Assembly (NCBI GenBank): GCA_012841625.1
Contig: DUUI01000019.1
Span: forward strand, 1 to 46,307
Direction of reading: 5' to 3'
From: Erysipelothrix sp.
Lineage (GTDB): Bacteria; Bacillota_I; Bacilli_A; Erysipelotrichales; Erysipelotrichaceae
Length of the DNA stretch: 46,307 bases
The translations under genes and the position numbers were made by a program. Under the pieces are notes generated by a model, which was not told the origin of the DNA, did not search any database, and worked only from the letters and a program-made list of their open reading frames with translations. Shown in pieces: positions 1-7,589 of the stretch. Position 1 is the first letter of the stretch. Each line of letters opens with the position of its first letter.

Positions 1-5
1 ATCCT

Positions 6-122
6 TCACCTATCTGGTGGCAATAGCAAAGTGGTCACACCTGTTCCCATCTCGAACACAGTCGTTAAGCACTTTTACGGTGAAAATAGCTCGTTGAGTC
101 AAGATAGCAAGTTGCCAGGTGA
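6..122 (+). rRNA. rrf: 5S ribosomal RNA
   Basis: Structural RNA of the large ribosomal subunit. The core reads as a bacterial 5S: CTGGTGGCAATAGC, then AGTGGTCACACCTGTTCCCA, CGAACACAG and TTAAGCACTT. The closing helix pairs TCACCT at 6-11 with AGGTGA at 117-122, which sets the ends and gives 117 nt, the usual length. It is directly followed by an intrinsic terminator, so this is the last gene of an rRNA operon whose 16S and 23S lie upstream of the window. Confidence 0.95.
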
Positions 123-130
123 TAAAAAGA

Positions 131-163
131 GGAAGTAGTTAGAAATAATTACTTCCTTTTTTA
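131..163 (+). terminator. rRNA operon terminator
   Basis: Inverted repeat GGAAGTA (131-137) and TACTTCC (150-156) followed by six T. It lies 8 nt after the 5S closing helix, as expected for the end of an rrn operon. Confidence 0.88.
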
Positions 164-185
164 TTGAATTATTGATAAAATGCTA

Positions 186-210
186 TATATGGACAATATA
201 TGTCCATATA
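186..210. promoter_or_regulatory. Perfect inverted repeat, candidate operator
   Basis: Arms TATATGGACA (186-195) and TGTCCATATA (201-210) are perfect complements with a 5-nt spacer. The repeat sits where the promoter of the unknown gene at 250 should be; TTGATA at 172-177 could be a -35 box. There is no T-run after it, so it is not a terminator. The nearest regulator is the WYL protein of the same gene pair, so autoregulation is the simplest inference. Confidence 0.6.
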
Positions 211-249
211 CCATGTTATCCTTTATTTACAAGATGAAGGAGAAATACC

Positions 250-873
250 ATGTCAAAACAAATAAACTTAAACCAGCTACTAACTAATATGTCAAGAATT
301 GATAATGTTAGATACAAAGACTTAAATGAATTAATTGAAATTCAACATGAAGTTTTTCAAAAGTTCTTCAAATCAATCGGTATTATAAATCATGAAGTTA
401 CGCTTATCTTTGAGAATAAACAAGATGCCATGACATTTAATATGGACTGTAACTACGGCAATAGACTATTAAAAAAAGTTGGTGTCTATTATCATTTAAC
501 AGATGACACGAAATTAATATTAAGACCTATATTTAATGTTATTAGCCTAATTGATTCAAAAGAACCAGGCTTATGTCAAATATCAGAAAAACTGGGACTA
601 AACTTTAAGTTGGAGTATATACAATCATTCTCCAATACCACACTTGAACTATATATTCATGAAGGAAAAATCCTTCAACCTGAATGTGTTATTCGTATTA
701 ATGAAACAATTCCATACCTAGCTCTAGGTCAAATGATAACCTTGATACGAAATGAAGGTGATTATAGAAGATTGAATACCCAATTAATAATTACTGAAAG
801 TGAGAAATTATATGAACCAAGTCACACTAGCCATCAACATGTTATTCATCCTAAAAACGCAAGGCATAGTTAA
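250..873 (+). CDS. Uncharacterised protein paired with WYL regulator
   Basis: I do not recognise this 207-residue protein. It has no signal peptide and no membrane segment, and its composition is that of a soluble cytosolic protein with mixed alpha and beta stretches. The start is supported by GAAGGAG at 235-241, 8 nt before ATG. Its 3' end runs 62 nt into the WYL regulator gene in another frame, so the last 20 or so residues are encoded by the same bases as that protein's N-terminus. This suggests the original stop was lost, or that the two proteins are translationally coupled. It shares the upstream inverted repeat with the regulator and is probably its co-transcribed partner. No function is assigned. 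Confidence 0.75.
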   Translation: MSKQINLNQLLTNMSRIDNVRYKDLNELIEIQHEVFQKFFKSIGIINHEVTLIFENKQDAMTFNMDCNYGNRLLKKVGVYYHLTDDTKLILRPIFNVISLIDSKEPGLCQISEKLGLNFKLEYIQSFSNTTLELYIHEGKILQPECVIRINETIPYLALGQMITLIRNEGDYRRLNTQLIITESEKLYEPSHTSHQHVIHPKNARHS

Positions 874-1708
874 GAAGGAATCAATTGCGGAACAACTGGA
901 AATATCACTTAAGATGGTCCAGCGATTAAGAGTTCAGTTAGAAACTGCAGGCTATGGAATATTAGTCATCAAAGGAAGATATGGTGGTTACAAACTCACC
1001 AACAATTCCTTTCTTCCTGTTAGTGACTTAACATCAGAAGAACTAACTGAACTTGCGATAGCATTTAACTCATTAAAAAAGTTGCAGCTACCATTCATCA
1101 CTCATAAATTCAAAAATGCTTATCAAAAAGTAATAGCAAACATTCCTACCCAATTTCCATCTATTAGTTTAATCCAAACACAAGAGTTATTAATTGATCC
1201 ATATGAACTAGAAGCAACCATAGCGGTGCTACAAAAAGCAATTCAAAGCCAAAGCATTGTTACGATTAGATATTCAAACAATAAAGAATATAATTATGAA
1301 CCATATGAAGTTTTCCAAGTTGATTATGCTTGGTATGTTATAGGTTATCAACGGTATAAAGATGTTCGTGTATTCAGACTTGATAGAATTATAAACATAA
1401 TTATAAATGACAAAACCTTTATCAAAACGAAAGATTTTAATTTAGCTCAGTATTTAAATGATACAGGATTTAAAATTGAGAAACCAATGATACTGAAGGG
1501 ATATTTGAAAGACAGTACATATCTACTTGAATTCAGATTATCAGATCACCAAATTGTTGAAGGTGATTATTTCGAAATCAAATTTTATAGTATCGCCAGA
1601 GCGAAGCGATTCATTCTTGAGCAAGGAAGTAAATTAAAAATATTAGAGCCTCACAGTCTAAAAGAATTCCAAAGAAATGAGGCATTAAAGGTTCTAGAAC
1701 TGTATTAA
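812..1708 (+). CDS. HTH-WYL domain transcriptional regulator
   Basis: Predicted DNA-binding regulator of the YafY/DeoR-like WYL family, 298 residues from ATG 812. An in-frame GTG lies at 800, but AAAGTGAG at 797-804 is a plausible ribosome site for 812. The N-terminal 60 residues form a winged helix (EQLEISLKMVQRLRVQLE as recognition region, GRYGGYKL as wing). The WYL domain covers about residues 135-210: a TIRYS strand, the W174-Y175-V176 signature, and VFRLDRI. WYL domains are known to sense ligands, often nucleic-acid-derived, and the family is common next to defence or stress genes. Here the only partner is the unknown gene at 250, overlapping by 62 nt. Control by the repeat at 186-210 is inferred. 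Confidence 0.9.
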   Translation: MNQVTLAINMLFILKTQGIVKKESIAEQLEISLKMVQRLRVQLETAGYGILVIKGRYGGYKLTNNSFLPVSDLTSEELTELAIAFNSLKKLQLPFITHKFKNAYQKVIANIPTQFPSISLIQTQELLIDPYELEATIAVLQKAIQSQSIVTIRYSNNKEYNYEPYEVFQVDYAWYVIGYQRYKDVRVFRLDRIINIIINDKTFIKTKDFNLAQYLNDTGFKIEKPMILKGYLKDSTYLLEFRLSDHQIVEGDYFEIKFYSIARAKRFILEQGSKLKILEPHSLKEFQRNEALKVLELY

Positions 1709-1714
1709 TATTAA

Positions 1715-1742
1715 TTGTATTTTTATGAATATAGATTATAAT
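1715..1742 (+). promoter_or_regulatory. Sigma-A type promoter for the ZIP operon
   Basis: TTGTAT (1715-1720), 16-nt spacer, TATAAT (1737-1742), about 24 nt upstream of the ZIP start. GAAAGAAGGTG at about 1751-1761 is the ribosome site. Confidence 0.6.
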
Positions 1743-1765
1743 TATTTAATGAAAGAAGGTGTAAT

Positions 1766-2581
1766 ATGTTAGATTGGTTTCTTAACTTACAACCATGGCA
1801 AATGGCTTTGGTTGGTACATTATTTACATACTTCATGACAGCTTTGGGAGCAGGTTTAGTATTCTTCTTTAAAGAGATTAAAGATGAGGTTTTAAATACA
1901 ATGCTGGGCTTTGCGTCAGGAGTAATGATAGCAGCCAGTTTTTGGTCCTTACTAGACCCAGCCATAAACATGGCCGCAGAACAAGCAAAAAACCCAGCAC
2001 TCGTTGCATCAATCGGTTTTATCCTAGGAGGATTATTTTTATATATAGCAGACAAACTCATTCCACATGTTCACTTCGCAAAGGATGCTGAACCTGAAGG
2101 AATAGATACTCAGTTAAGAAGAAGTATTCTGCTTGTTTTATCAATAACCCTACATAACATACCAGAAGGCTTAGCAGTAGGCGTTGCCTTTGGGGCAGCC
2201 GCAACTAATCAAGATCCAGCAATTATCTTTGGAGCCATGTCTGTCGCAATCGGAATCGGTCTTCAGAATTTTCCAGAAGGAGCGGCTGTATCTATTCCAC
2301 TCAGAAGAGAAGGTCTATCCCGCTGGAAATCCTTCCTATACGGACAAGCATCCGGCTTAGTGGAACCAATTTCTGGTGTATTAGGCGCAATATTAGTGAC
2401 TCAAATGACTGAATTACTTCCATATGGTTTAGCATTTGCGGCCGGCGCGATGATTTATGTTGTGGTTGAGGAGCTAATACCAGAAGCACAAAGTTCAAGT
2501 GTTTCAGGAGCGCACTACGCCACACTCGGTGTTATGATAGGATTTGTAGTAATGATGATTTTAGATGTAAGTCTTGGATAG
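1766..2581 (+). CDS. ZIP family divalent metal transporter
   Basis: Inner-membrane transporter for Zn2+ and probably other divalent metals (ZupT/GufA branch of the ZIP family), 271 residues with about eight hydrophobic segments. The diagnostic metal-site motifs are visible: HNIPEG at residues 130-135 in TM4 and NFPEG at about 169-173 in TM5, followed by VVEELIPEA in TM6. The cytoplasmic loop after TM3 holds only two histidines (HVHFAKDAEPEG), fewer than in many ZIPs. It is the first gene of a tight + strand run. The next gene, an Fe-S carrier, starts 7 nt downstream using a ribosome site that overlaps this stop codon. Substrate cannot be set from sequence. Confidence 0.92.
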   Translation: MLDWFLNLQPWQMALVGTLFTYFMTALGAGLVFFFKEIKDEVLNTMLGFASGVMIAASFWSLLDPAINMAAEQAKNPALVASIGFILGGLFLYIADKLIPHVHFAKDAEPEGIDTQLRRSILLVLSITLHNIPEGLAVGVAFGAAATNQDPAIIFGAMSVAIGIGLQNFPEGAAVSIPLRREGLSRWKSFLYGQASGLVEPISGVLGAILVTQMTELLPYGLAFAAGAMIYVVVEELIPEAQSSSVSGAHYATLGVMIGFVVMMILDVSLG

Positions 2582-2588
2582 GAGAAAT

Positions 2589-3386
2589 ATGAGCAAACAA
2601 GAAGAAACACGGTTTAATCCGTTTGGGGCAAGACCTCATAAAAGTACAAAAATTAAGCATATTATTGCTGTCGCATCAGGTAAAGGCGGTGTTGGTAAAT
2701 CAATGGTCACCGGACTCTTAGCCACGGCCGCAATGCAGAGTGGATTCTCAGTCGGTATTTTAGATGCTGATGTCACAGGCCCAAGTATTGGAAAAATGTT
2801 TAATATCCATGAAAAAGCAAGAGGCACTGATGAAGGGATGCTTCCTATTCAATCAAAGGAAGGAATATCCATTATTTCTGCCAATATGCTCTTAGAAACA
2901 GACGACACACCCATTGTATGGCGAGGACCAATGATTGCCAACGCTGTTAAAGAATTCTATACAAAAGTTCTTTGGCAAGAACTAGACATATTATTTTTAG
3001 ATACGCCTCCAGGAACAGGCGATGTACCATTAACAGTCTTCCAATCTCTTCCAATCGACGGAATCATTGTTGTAACCACACCACAAGATTTGGTCTCAAT
3101 GGTTGTCTCAAAAACAGTTAAAATGGCAGAACAGATGAATATCAAAGTTTTAGGCTTAATCGAAAATATGGCATGGATGAAATGCCCACACTGTGATGAG
3201 AAGGTTTATCCATTTGGAGAAGGACGAACAACTAGCTTGATTCAAGATTATGATATTGAATTATTAGCATCCCTAGCAATCGATCCAGAATTAACTAAAG
3301 CCAGCGATGAAGGTCAAGTTGATCAAATTGTTAATAAAGAATTACAAAAAACGATTAAAGATTTGATTTTCAAATTGGAAGATTAA
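2589..3386 (+). CDS. mrp: Mrp/ApbC-family Fe-S cluster carrier ATPase
   Basis: P-loop ATPase that binds and transfers iron-sulfur clusters in the cytoplasm (Mrp/ApbC/Nbp35 family). The deviant Walker A GKGGVGKS is at residues 31-38, followed by DADVTGPS, the Walker B region FLDTPPGTGD, and the cluster-binding pair C199-P-H-C202. At 265 residues it lacks the N-terminal DUF59 domain found on many Mrp proteins, so it is the short form. ATG 2589 is chosen over an in-frame TTG at 2574 because AGGAG at 2580-2584 sits 4 nt upstream of it and the TTG lies inside the ZIP gene. The kinase gene follows after 1 nt. Confidence 0.93.
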   Translation: MSKQEETRFNPFGARPHKSTKIKHIIAVASGKGGVGKSMVTGLLATAAMQSGFSVGILDADVTGPSIGKMFNIHEKARGTDEGMLPIQSKEGISIISANMLLETDDTPIVWRGPMIANAVKEFYTKVLWQELDILFLDTPPGTGDVPLTVFQSLPIDGIIVVTTPQDLVSMVVSKTVKMAEQMNIKVLGLIENMAWMKCPHCDEKVYPFGEGRTTSLIQDYDIELLASLAIDPELTKASDEGQVDQIVNKELQKTIKDLIFKLED

Positions 3387-3387
3387 T

Positions 3388-4047
3388 ATGAAGTCATACG
3401 GAGAATTACTAAGTGTCATTAACGATAAGGAGCATGCAGATATGATAGTTATCGAAGGAGTAGTAGGAGTTGGAAAGAGCTCATTAATGAGGCATATTCA
3501 AAAGCTTGGATATGAAACATTCGAAGAACCCGTTTTCGACAACCCTATTTTAGAGAAGTTTTATTATGATAGAAAAAGATATTCATTCCCATTACAGATC
3601 TTCTTTTTAAATAAGCGATTTAAACATATTAAAGAAGCATCAAAAATTGAAAAAGCAGTACTAGACCGTTCAATATACGGAGACGCAATCTTCGCCAAAC
3701 TACTACACTTAAACGGTGAAATGGAAGATGAAGAGTACAGTACATACGAAGAATTATTGGAAAATATGTTGGAACATGTAGTTCCACCAAAATTAATGAT
3801 TTACTTAGAAGTCAGCGTCGATGAAGCAATCCGCAGAATTCGCAAACGTGGCTTAGACTTTGAACAAATCGTTGAAAGAGAATATTGGCAAAATCTAAAT
3901 GATCAGTATTCATCATTCTTCAATCAATATTCCATATCTCCAATCTTAAAAATCAATGTCGATAATTTGGATTTTGAAAAACGCCCGGAAGATTTGACCT
4001 ATGTTCTAGATCTTATCAGTAAAAAGTTAGAGGAATTAGGTGTTTGA
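3388..4047 (+). CDS. Deoxynucleoside kinase (dAK/dGK family)
   Basis: Phosphorylates deoxynucleosides for dNTP salvage in the cytosol. The P-loop reads EGVVGVGKSS, followed by EEPVFDNP (substrate-site Glu), DRSIYGD (the DRS motif of the family) and a lid RIRKRGLDFEQ. The start is open. ATG 3388 gives 219 residues but adds 18 that most relatives lack. ATG 3442 has a much better ribosome site, AAGGAG at 3427-3432, and yields an MIVIEG start and 201 residues, the typical length. I give the longer frame and consider 3442 at least as likely. The stop overlaps the next gene by 8 nt. Purine versus pyrimidine specificity is not decidable by eye. Confidence 0.88.
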   Translation: MKSYGELLSVINDKEHADMIVIEGVVGVGKSSLMRHIQKLGYETFEEPVFDNPILEKFYYDRKRYSFPLQIFFLNKRFKHIKEASKIEKAVLDRSIYGDAIFAKLLHLNGEMEDEEYSTYEELLENMLEHVVPPKLMIYLEVSVDEAIRRIRKRGLDFEQIVEREYWQNLNDQYSSFFNQYSISPILKINVDNLDFEKRPEDLTYVLDLISKKLEELGV

Positions 4048-4537
4048 GACAGCTAAAAGGATCAAGAAAATTGATCCCGCAGCACGTTCATTATTAGAAG
4101 TCATTCTCCTATACCCTGGGTACCATGCACTAGGATTCTATCGAATAGCACACCAATTTTATAAATGGCGTTTGTTTTTCATAGCACGCCTTATTTGTCA
4201 ACTAGGTCGTTTTTTCACACAAATTGAGATTCACCCTGGTGCTCAAATCGGTCGAAGATTATTTATGGACCACGGCAGTGGGATTGTAATAGGAGAAACC
4301 TCAAAAATAGGGGACGACTGCATCATATATCACGGTGTAACACTGGGAGGAACAGCATCAGAAGGAGTTCGACATCCACAATTAGGAAATAATGTTTTAG
4401 TTGGTGCCCATGCCCAATTAATTGGACCTATTTCAATAGGCGATAATGTAAAAATTGGCGCAGGAGCCGTCATAACAGCCGATGTAAAAGCCGATACAAC
4501 AGCTGTAGGTTTTGTAACAAAAAGCACTCAAAGTTAA
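4040..4537 (+). CDS. cysE: Serine O-acetyltransferase
   Basis: Acetylates L-serine with acetyl-CoA to O-acetylserine, the first step of cysteine synthesis. The left-handed beta-helix is clear: IHPGAQIGRRLFMDHGSG, IVIGETSKIGDDCIIYHG, VTLGGT, GNNVLVGAHAQLIGPI and so on. The catalytic His (MDHGSG) and the second active-site His (IYHGVT) are present. At 165 residues it is the short bacterial form. The C-terminus ends VGFVTKSTQS, where most relatives read VGVPAK followed by a feedback-sensing tail. The start is GTG, with AGAGGA about 6 nt upstream, and the gene overlaps the kinase gene by 8 nt. No cysK lies in the window, so its partner enzyme must be elsewhere. Confidence 0.92.
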   Translation: MFETAKRIKKIDPAARSLLEVILLYPGYHALGFYRIAHQFYKWRLFFIARLICQLGRFFTQIEIHPGAQIGRRLFMDHGSGIVIGETSKIGDDCIIYHGVTLGGTASEGVRHPQLGNNVLVGAHAQLIGPISIGDNVKIGAGAVITADVKADTTAVGFVTKSTQS

Positions 4538-4560
4538 TTTATATAAAAAATTGAGGACAA

Positions 4561-5934
4561 ATGATGAAAAAGGGCTTAAGTATTAATAAGCAAATAGCAC
4601 TTAGTTTCTTTCTGGCAATTTTTATAGGATCTGTCTTACTAAGTTTGCCGATGTCTCAGCTGGCAAGCTCAAAAGCTAACTATATTGACCATCTATTTAT
4701 ATCTGTTTCAGCGGTCTGTGTCACAGGTCTTTTTACTCAGCCAATATTCTCAACCTATACTCTATTTGGTCAAATAGTTTTATTATTCATGATTCAAATA
4801 GGTGGGCTGGGCTTAATGACTATTATTTCATCCATTATGCTACGTGCTGGATTAAAACTAAAATATTCAGACACAATGGCAGTCAGTGAAGCCCTCAATA
4901 AAGAAGGTAAAGCAGGCTTTAAAGGATTCATCTTATCAATCTTAAAATACACATTTATCTTTGAAGCCATCGGGGCACTCATCTTTATGGTGGTATTAAT
5001 ACCTGAATTTGGGCTAGGAAAAGGGATTTTTAATTCTATTTTTCTATCCATATCAGCATTTTGTAATGCAGGATTTGACAATTACAACGCAAGTTCGCTT
5101 CAATCCTTTGCCTTTAACCCAATTATTAACTTCACAGTAACGTCCTTAATTATATTAGGCGGCATAGGCTTTGGGGTATGGTTTGACATTAAACAAAACG
5201 CCACCTCCTTAATTAAAAAAGGATCTTACTCACTTGTAAAGCTGTTCAAAAAATTAAAAGTTCACAGCCGCTTAGTTTTAACTGTTTCATTCTTTGTTAT
5301 TGTAGTTGGAACAGTATTAGGCATAATGATTGAAGGGACTAATCCAGAAACTTGGGGCTCAATGAGTTTTTGGGATAAATTCATGCATTCATACTTCCAA
5401 ACCGTCACAATGAGAACCGCAGGATTTGCGACAGTCGATTATACACAATTAAAGCCTGTCTCTAATTTTATTTATATAGTAACGATGTTAATCGGGGGCT
5501 CACCAGGAGGAACCGCAGGTGGCATAAAAACAACAACAATGACTTTGGTATTCATGCTAGTTTATGTCGAATTTAGAGGTGGCCGAAATGTCAACATATT
5601 CAAACATACAGTCAGCACTGAAGCACTCAGAAAAGCAACCATTGTGTTTGTATCATTTATGGCTGCATTAGTACTAGGTGTTTTAATGTTGTTGATATTT
5701 GATCCGCATGTTCCATTATTATCAAGTTTATTTGAAGTTGTATCAGCACTCAACACAGTCGGCGTTACAATGAATTTAACCCCAACATTATCACTTGGGA
5801 GCTTAATAACACTTATGGTATTAATGTTTACAGGCCGAATCGGGCCAATGACAATGTTATTATCATTCACAAAACAGCATGAGTCACATCATACCGACAA
5901 TCAGTATTCAAGCGCAAGTATACTTATAGGATAG
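4561..5934 (+). CDS. ktrB: KtrB/TrkH-type potassium uptake channel subunit
   Basis: Membrane subunit of a Na+-dependent K+ uptake system, 457 residues. The four pseudo-repeats of the selectivity filter are visible in order: SAVCVTGL, SAFCNAGF, MRTAGF and LNTVGV. The hydrophobic segments match the M1-P-M2 repeat plan of the Trk/Ktr/HKT family. GGSPGGTAGGIKT lies just before the last repeat, where KtrB carries its gating loop. ATG 4561 is preceded by TTGAGGAC; ATG 4564 is an alternative. The RCK subunit gene follows after 9 nt, giving a complete ktrBA pair. Confidence 0.95.
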   Translation: MMKKGLSINKQIALSFFLAIFIGSVLLSLPMSQLASSKANYIDHLFISVSAVCVTGLFTQPIFSTYTLFGQIVLLFMIQIGGLGLMTIISSIMLRAGLKLKYSDTMAVSEALNKEGKAGFKGFILSILKYTFIFEAIGALIFMVVLIPEFGLGKGIFNSIFLSISAFCNAGFDNYNASSLQSFAFNPIINFTVTSLIILGGIGFGVWFDIKQNATSLIKKGSYSLVKLFKKLKVHSRLVLTVSFFVIVVGTVLGIMIEGTNPETWGSMSFWDKFMHSYFQTVTMRTAGFATVDYTQLKPVSNFIYIVTMLIGGSPGGTAGGIKTTTMTLVFMLVYVEFRGGRNVNIFKHTVSTEALRKATIVFVSFMAALVLGVLMLLIFDPHVPLLSSLFEVVSALNTVGVTMNLTPTLSLGSLITLMVLMFTGRIGPMTMLLSFTKQHESHHTDNQYSSASILIG

Positions 5935-5943
5935 GAGTAAACC

Positions 5944-6612
5944 ATGAAACCAAAAGTAATAGCTGTACTAGGTCTAGGAGTCTTTGGATCAAGTATATGT
6001 AAGTCATTAAGTGAATTCGACAACGAGGTAATAGCCGTGGATATAGACATTGAAAATGTTGAACGCATTGATCAATACGTCACCTCAGCAGCTGTTGCAG
6101 ATATAACAAATCTTGAAGCCCTAAGAAGCCTAGGCATCGAAAATGCTGACATTGGCATAGTAGCAACCGGTTCTAATTTAGAAGCGACACTTTTAGCGTG
6201 CTTAAACTTGAAAGCATTAGGCGTCCCAAAAGTAATCGCAAAAGCAAAGAATAAAACATATTTAACCATATTAGAAAAAATTGGTGTTGATAAAGTCGTC
6301 CGGCCTGAAAAAGAAATGGGCGAGAAAATGGCTCGTGAGTTAATGAGAAACAATATAATTGATACTATTTACTTAGACGATCATTACAGTGTTGTCGAAT
6401 TTGTTACACCAAAGCGATGGGAAAATAAAACTCTCTTAGAACTTGATGTAAGAAAAAACTTTGGCATTAACATAATAGGGGTCAAAGAAAGCATCGAATC
6501 AAGCATGAGTGTTCAGCTCGATGGCTCAATAATACTTAGACAAAACAATATAATCGTTGCTATTGCTGAAAGAGAAGAGTTCGAAAACTTAGATTTCTTA
6601 AATAAGTTATAA
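5944..6612 (+). CDS. ktrA: KtrA/TrkA regulatory RCK subunit
   Basis: Cytosolic gating ring subunit of the Ktr potassium system, 222 residues. RCK_N is a Rossmann fold (residues 1-125) with the nucleotide motif GLGVFGSS, the acidic end of strand 2 (AVDIDIENVERI) and VATGSNLEATLLACLNLKALG. RCK_C covers about residues 137-222 and is the domain known to bind c-di-AMP in several Bacillota; binding here is inference. The gene is preceded by AGGAGT and lies 9 nt after ktrB, so the two are co-transcribed. No terminator is evident after it. A new promoter for the next pair starts within 20 nt. Confidence 0.95.
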   Translation: MKPKVIAVLGLGVFGSSICKSLSEFDNEVIAVDIDIENVERIDQYVTSAAVADITNLEALRSLGIENADIGIVATGSNLEATLLACLNLKALGVPKVIAKAKNKTYLTILEKIGVDKVVRPEKEMGEKMARELMRNNIIDTIYLDDHYSVVEFVTPKRWENKTLLELDVRKNFGINIIGVKESIESSMSVQLDGSIILRQNNIIVAIAEREEFENLDFLNKL

Positions 6613-6627
6613 TTTACTTCCATTTTT

Positions 6628-6636
6628 TGATATAAT
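6628..6636 (+). promoter_or_regulatory. Extended -10 promoter for the NusG-II/EetB-like pair
   Basis: TGATATAAT at 6628-6636 is an extended -10 element with a perfect hexamer. No good -35 is seen, which is usual for extended -10 promoters. It is followed by the strong ribosome site TAGGAGGAGGG at 6655-6665. Confidence 0.6.
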
Positions 6637-6670
6637 AAATAAATGACAAAATGTAGGAGGAGGGACTTGA

Positions 6671-7057
6671 ATGAATAAAAGTGACAAAATTTTTGTAGTC
6701 TTTGTATTTATCTTAAGCTTGGCGATTTATGTCTTTTCTGACCACATTTTTGAAGCAATCACATCTGATGAATTACAAGCCGTTATTTATGTCGATGACC
6801 AAGAATACGGTCGCTATTCACTTCATGAAGACAGGCATGTGACGATATCCGGAACACTGGGTGATGTCGTTATAGAAATCGCAGATGACAGAGTTCGAAT
6901 ATTAACTGAAACAAGTCCACTTCATATTTGTTCACTACAAGGATGGGTTGACAGAGCGTATGTTTCATTAATATGTTTACCAAATGGAGTTGTTGTTCAA
7001 ATTGAAAACGCCAGAACAACAATGGAAGAACCAGATGTGGATAGTTTAACGCAATGA
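6671..7057 (+). CDS. NusG domain II membrane-anchored protein, EetA-like
   Basis: A 128-residue protein with one N-terminal membrane anchor (about residues 7-26) and an outer-face domain. That domain matches the NusG-II pattern: a short beta-barrel with VIEIADDRVRI, then SPLHICSLQGW and SLICLPNGVVVQI, keeping the two conserved cysteines and the CLPN motif. Stand-alone NusG-II proteins are known as EetA in the Listeria flavin-based extracellular electron transfer locus and near Rnf or ApbE genes elsewhere. The stop overlaps the next gene by 4 nt (ATGA), and that gene is an EetB-like protein, which supports the identification. A role in quinone- or flavin-linked electron transfer is inference. 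Confidence 0.82.
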   Translation: MNKSDKIFVVFVFILSLAIYVFSDHIFEAITSDELQAVIYVDDQEYGRYSLHEDRHVTISGTLGDVVIEIADDRVRILTETSPLHICSLQGWVDRAYVSLICLPNGVVVQIENARTTMEEPDVDSLTQ

Positions 7058-7575
7058 AACTACGATCAAAAACAAGTCAGTTAACACTATTAACAATGTT
7101 GGTTGCTATGGCAATCTTAATCCATTCCATAGAACCGGCAGTACCAATCGGTATTCCCGGAGTAAAATTTGGTTTAGCTAACGCGATTGCGCTCATCGCA
7201 TATTATATATTTGACACTAAAAAAATGTTACAGCTAAATCTATTGAGGGTTTTAATTTCCTCATTGGTTCGCGGGATATTCCCAGGAATTGGTTTTTGGT
7301 TATCATTTAGTGGTGTTATGTTATCATCCATTGCGATGATACTCTTTAGAAAAACAACCAAAATGTCTCCTGTAGGGATCAGTGTCGCAAGTGCCTTATT
7401 CCATAATGTTGGTCAAATTTTTGCCTTAATGTTTATCAACAGGACCTTAGGAATGATTTATTGGCTGCCATTTATGTTATTTACAGCAATCCCAACAGGA
7501 TTAATTACAGGATATGTAAGTTTATTAGTTTTAAAAAGATTTAGAGTCAGATCATCGATTCTACATGTTGATTAG
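7054..7575 (+). CDS. Gx transporter / HepS1-like membrane protein, EetB-like
   Basis: A 173-residue membrane protein with five to six hydrophobic segments, of the family annotated both as heptaprenyl diphosphate synthase component I and as Gx transporter. The hallmark is the N-terminal stretch IEPAVPIGIPGVKFGLANAI followed by LNLLRVLISSLVRG. The fold resembles ECF transporter S components, and the prenyl synthase name is probably historical for this branch. It overlaps the NusG-II gene by 4 nt. The same two-gene order is EetA-EetB in Listeria-type electron transfer loci. No prenyl transferase (DmkB-like), FmnB or Ndh2 gene is in the window. Confidence 0.82.
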   Translation: MKLRSKTSQLTLLTMLVAMAILIHSIEPAVPIGIPGVKFGLANAIALIAYYIFDTKKMLQLNLLRVLISSLVRGIFPGIGFWLSFSGVMLSSIAMILFRKTTKMSPVGISVASALFHNVGQIFALMFINRTLGMIYWLPFMLFTAIPTGLITGYVSLLVLKRFRVRSSILHVD

Positions 7576-7589
7576 AAAGTCAGAATTGT

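Noticed and set aside
185-210. Second rRNA terminator
   Set aside because: The repeat has no T-run on either side and a good terminator already follows the 5S gene.
1723-2061. Minus-strand frame opposite the ZIP gene
   Set aside because: A shadow of the strong + strand coding region with low-complexity text; the same holds for the other antisense frames over ktrB, lon, valS, ppdK and ileS.
7054-7575. True heptaprenyl diphosphate synthase subunit
   Set aside because: No component II gene is nearby, and the sequence has multiple membrane helices with the EetB/ECF-S-like hallmark rather than a soluble HepS1 fold.
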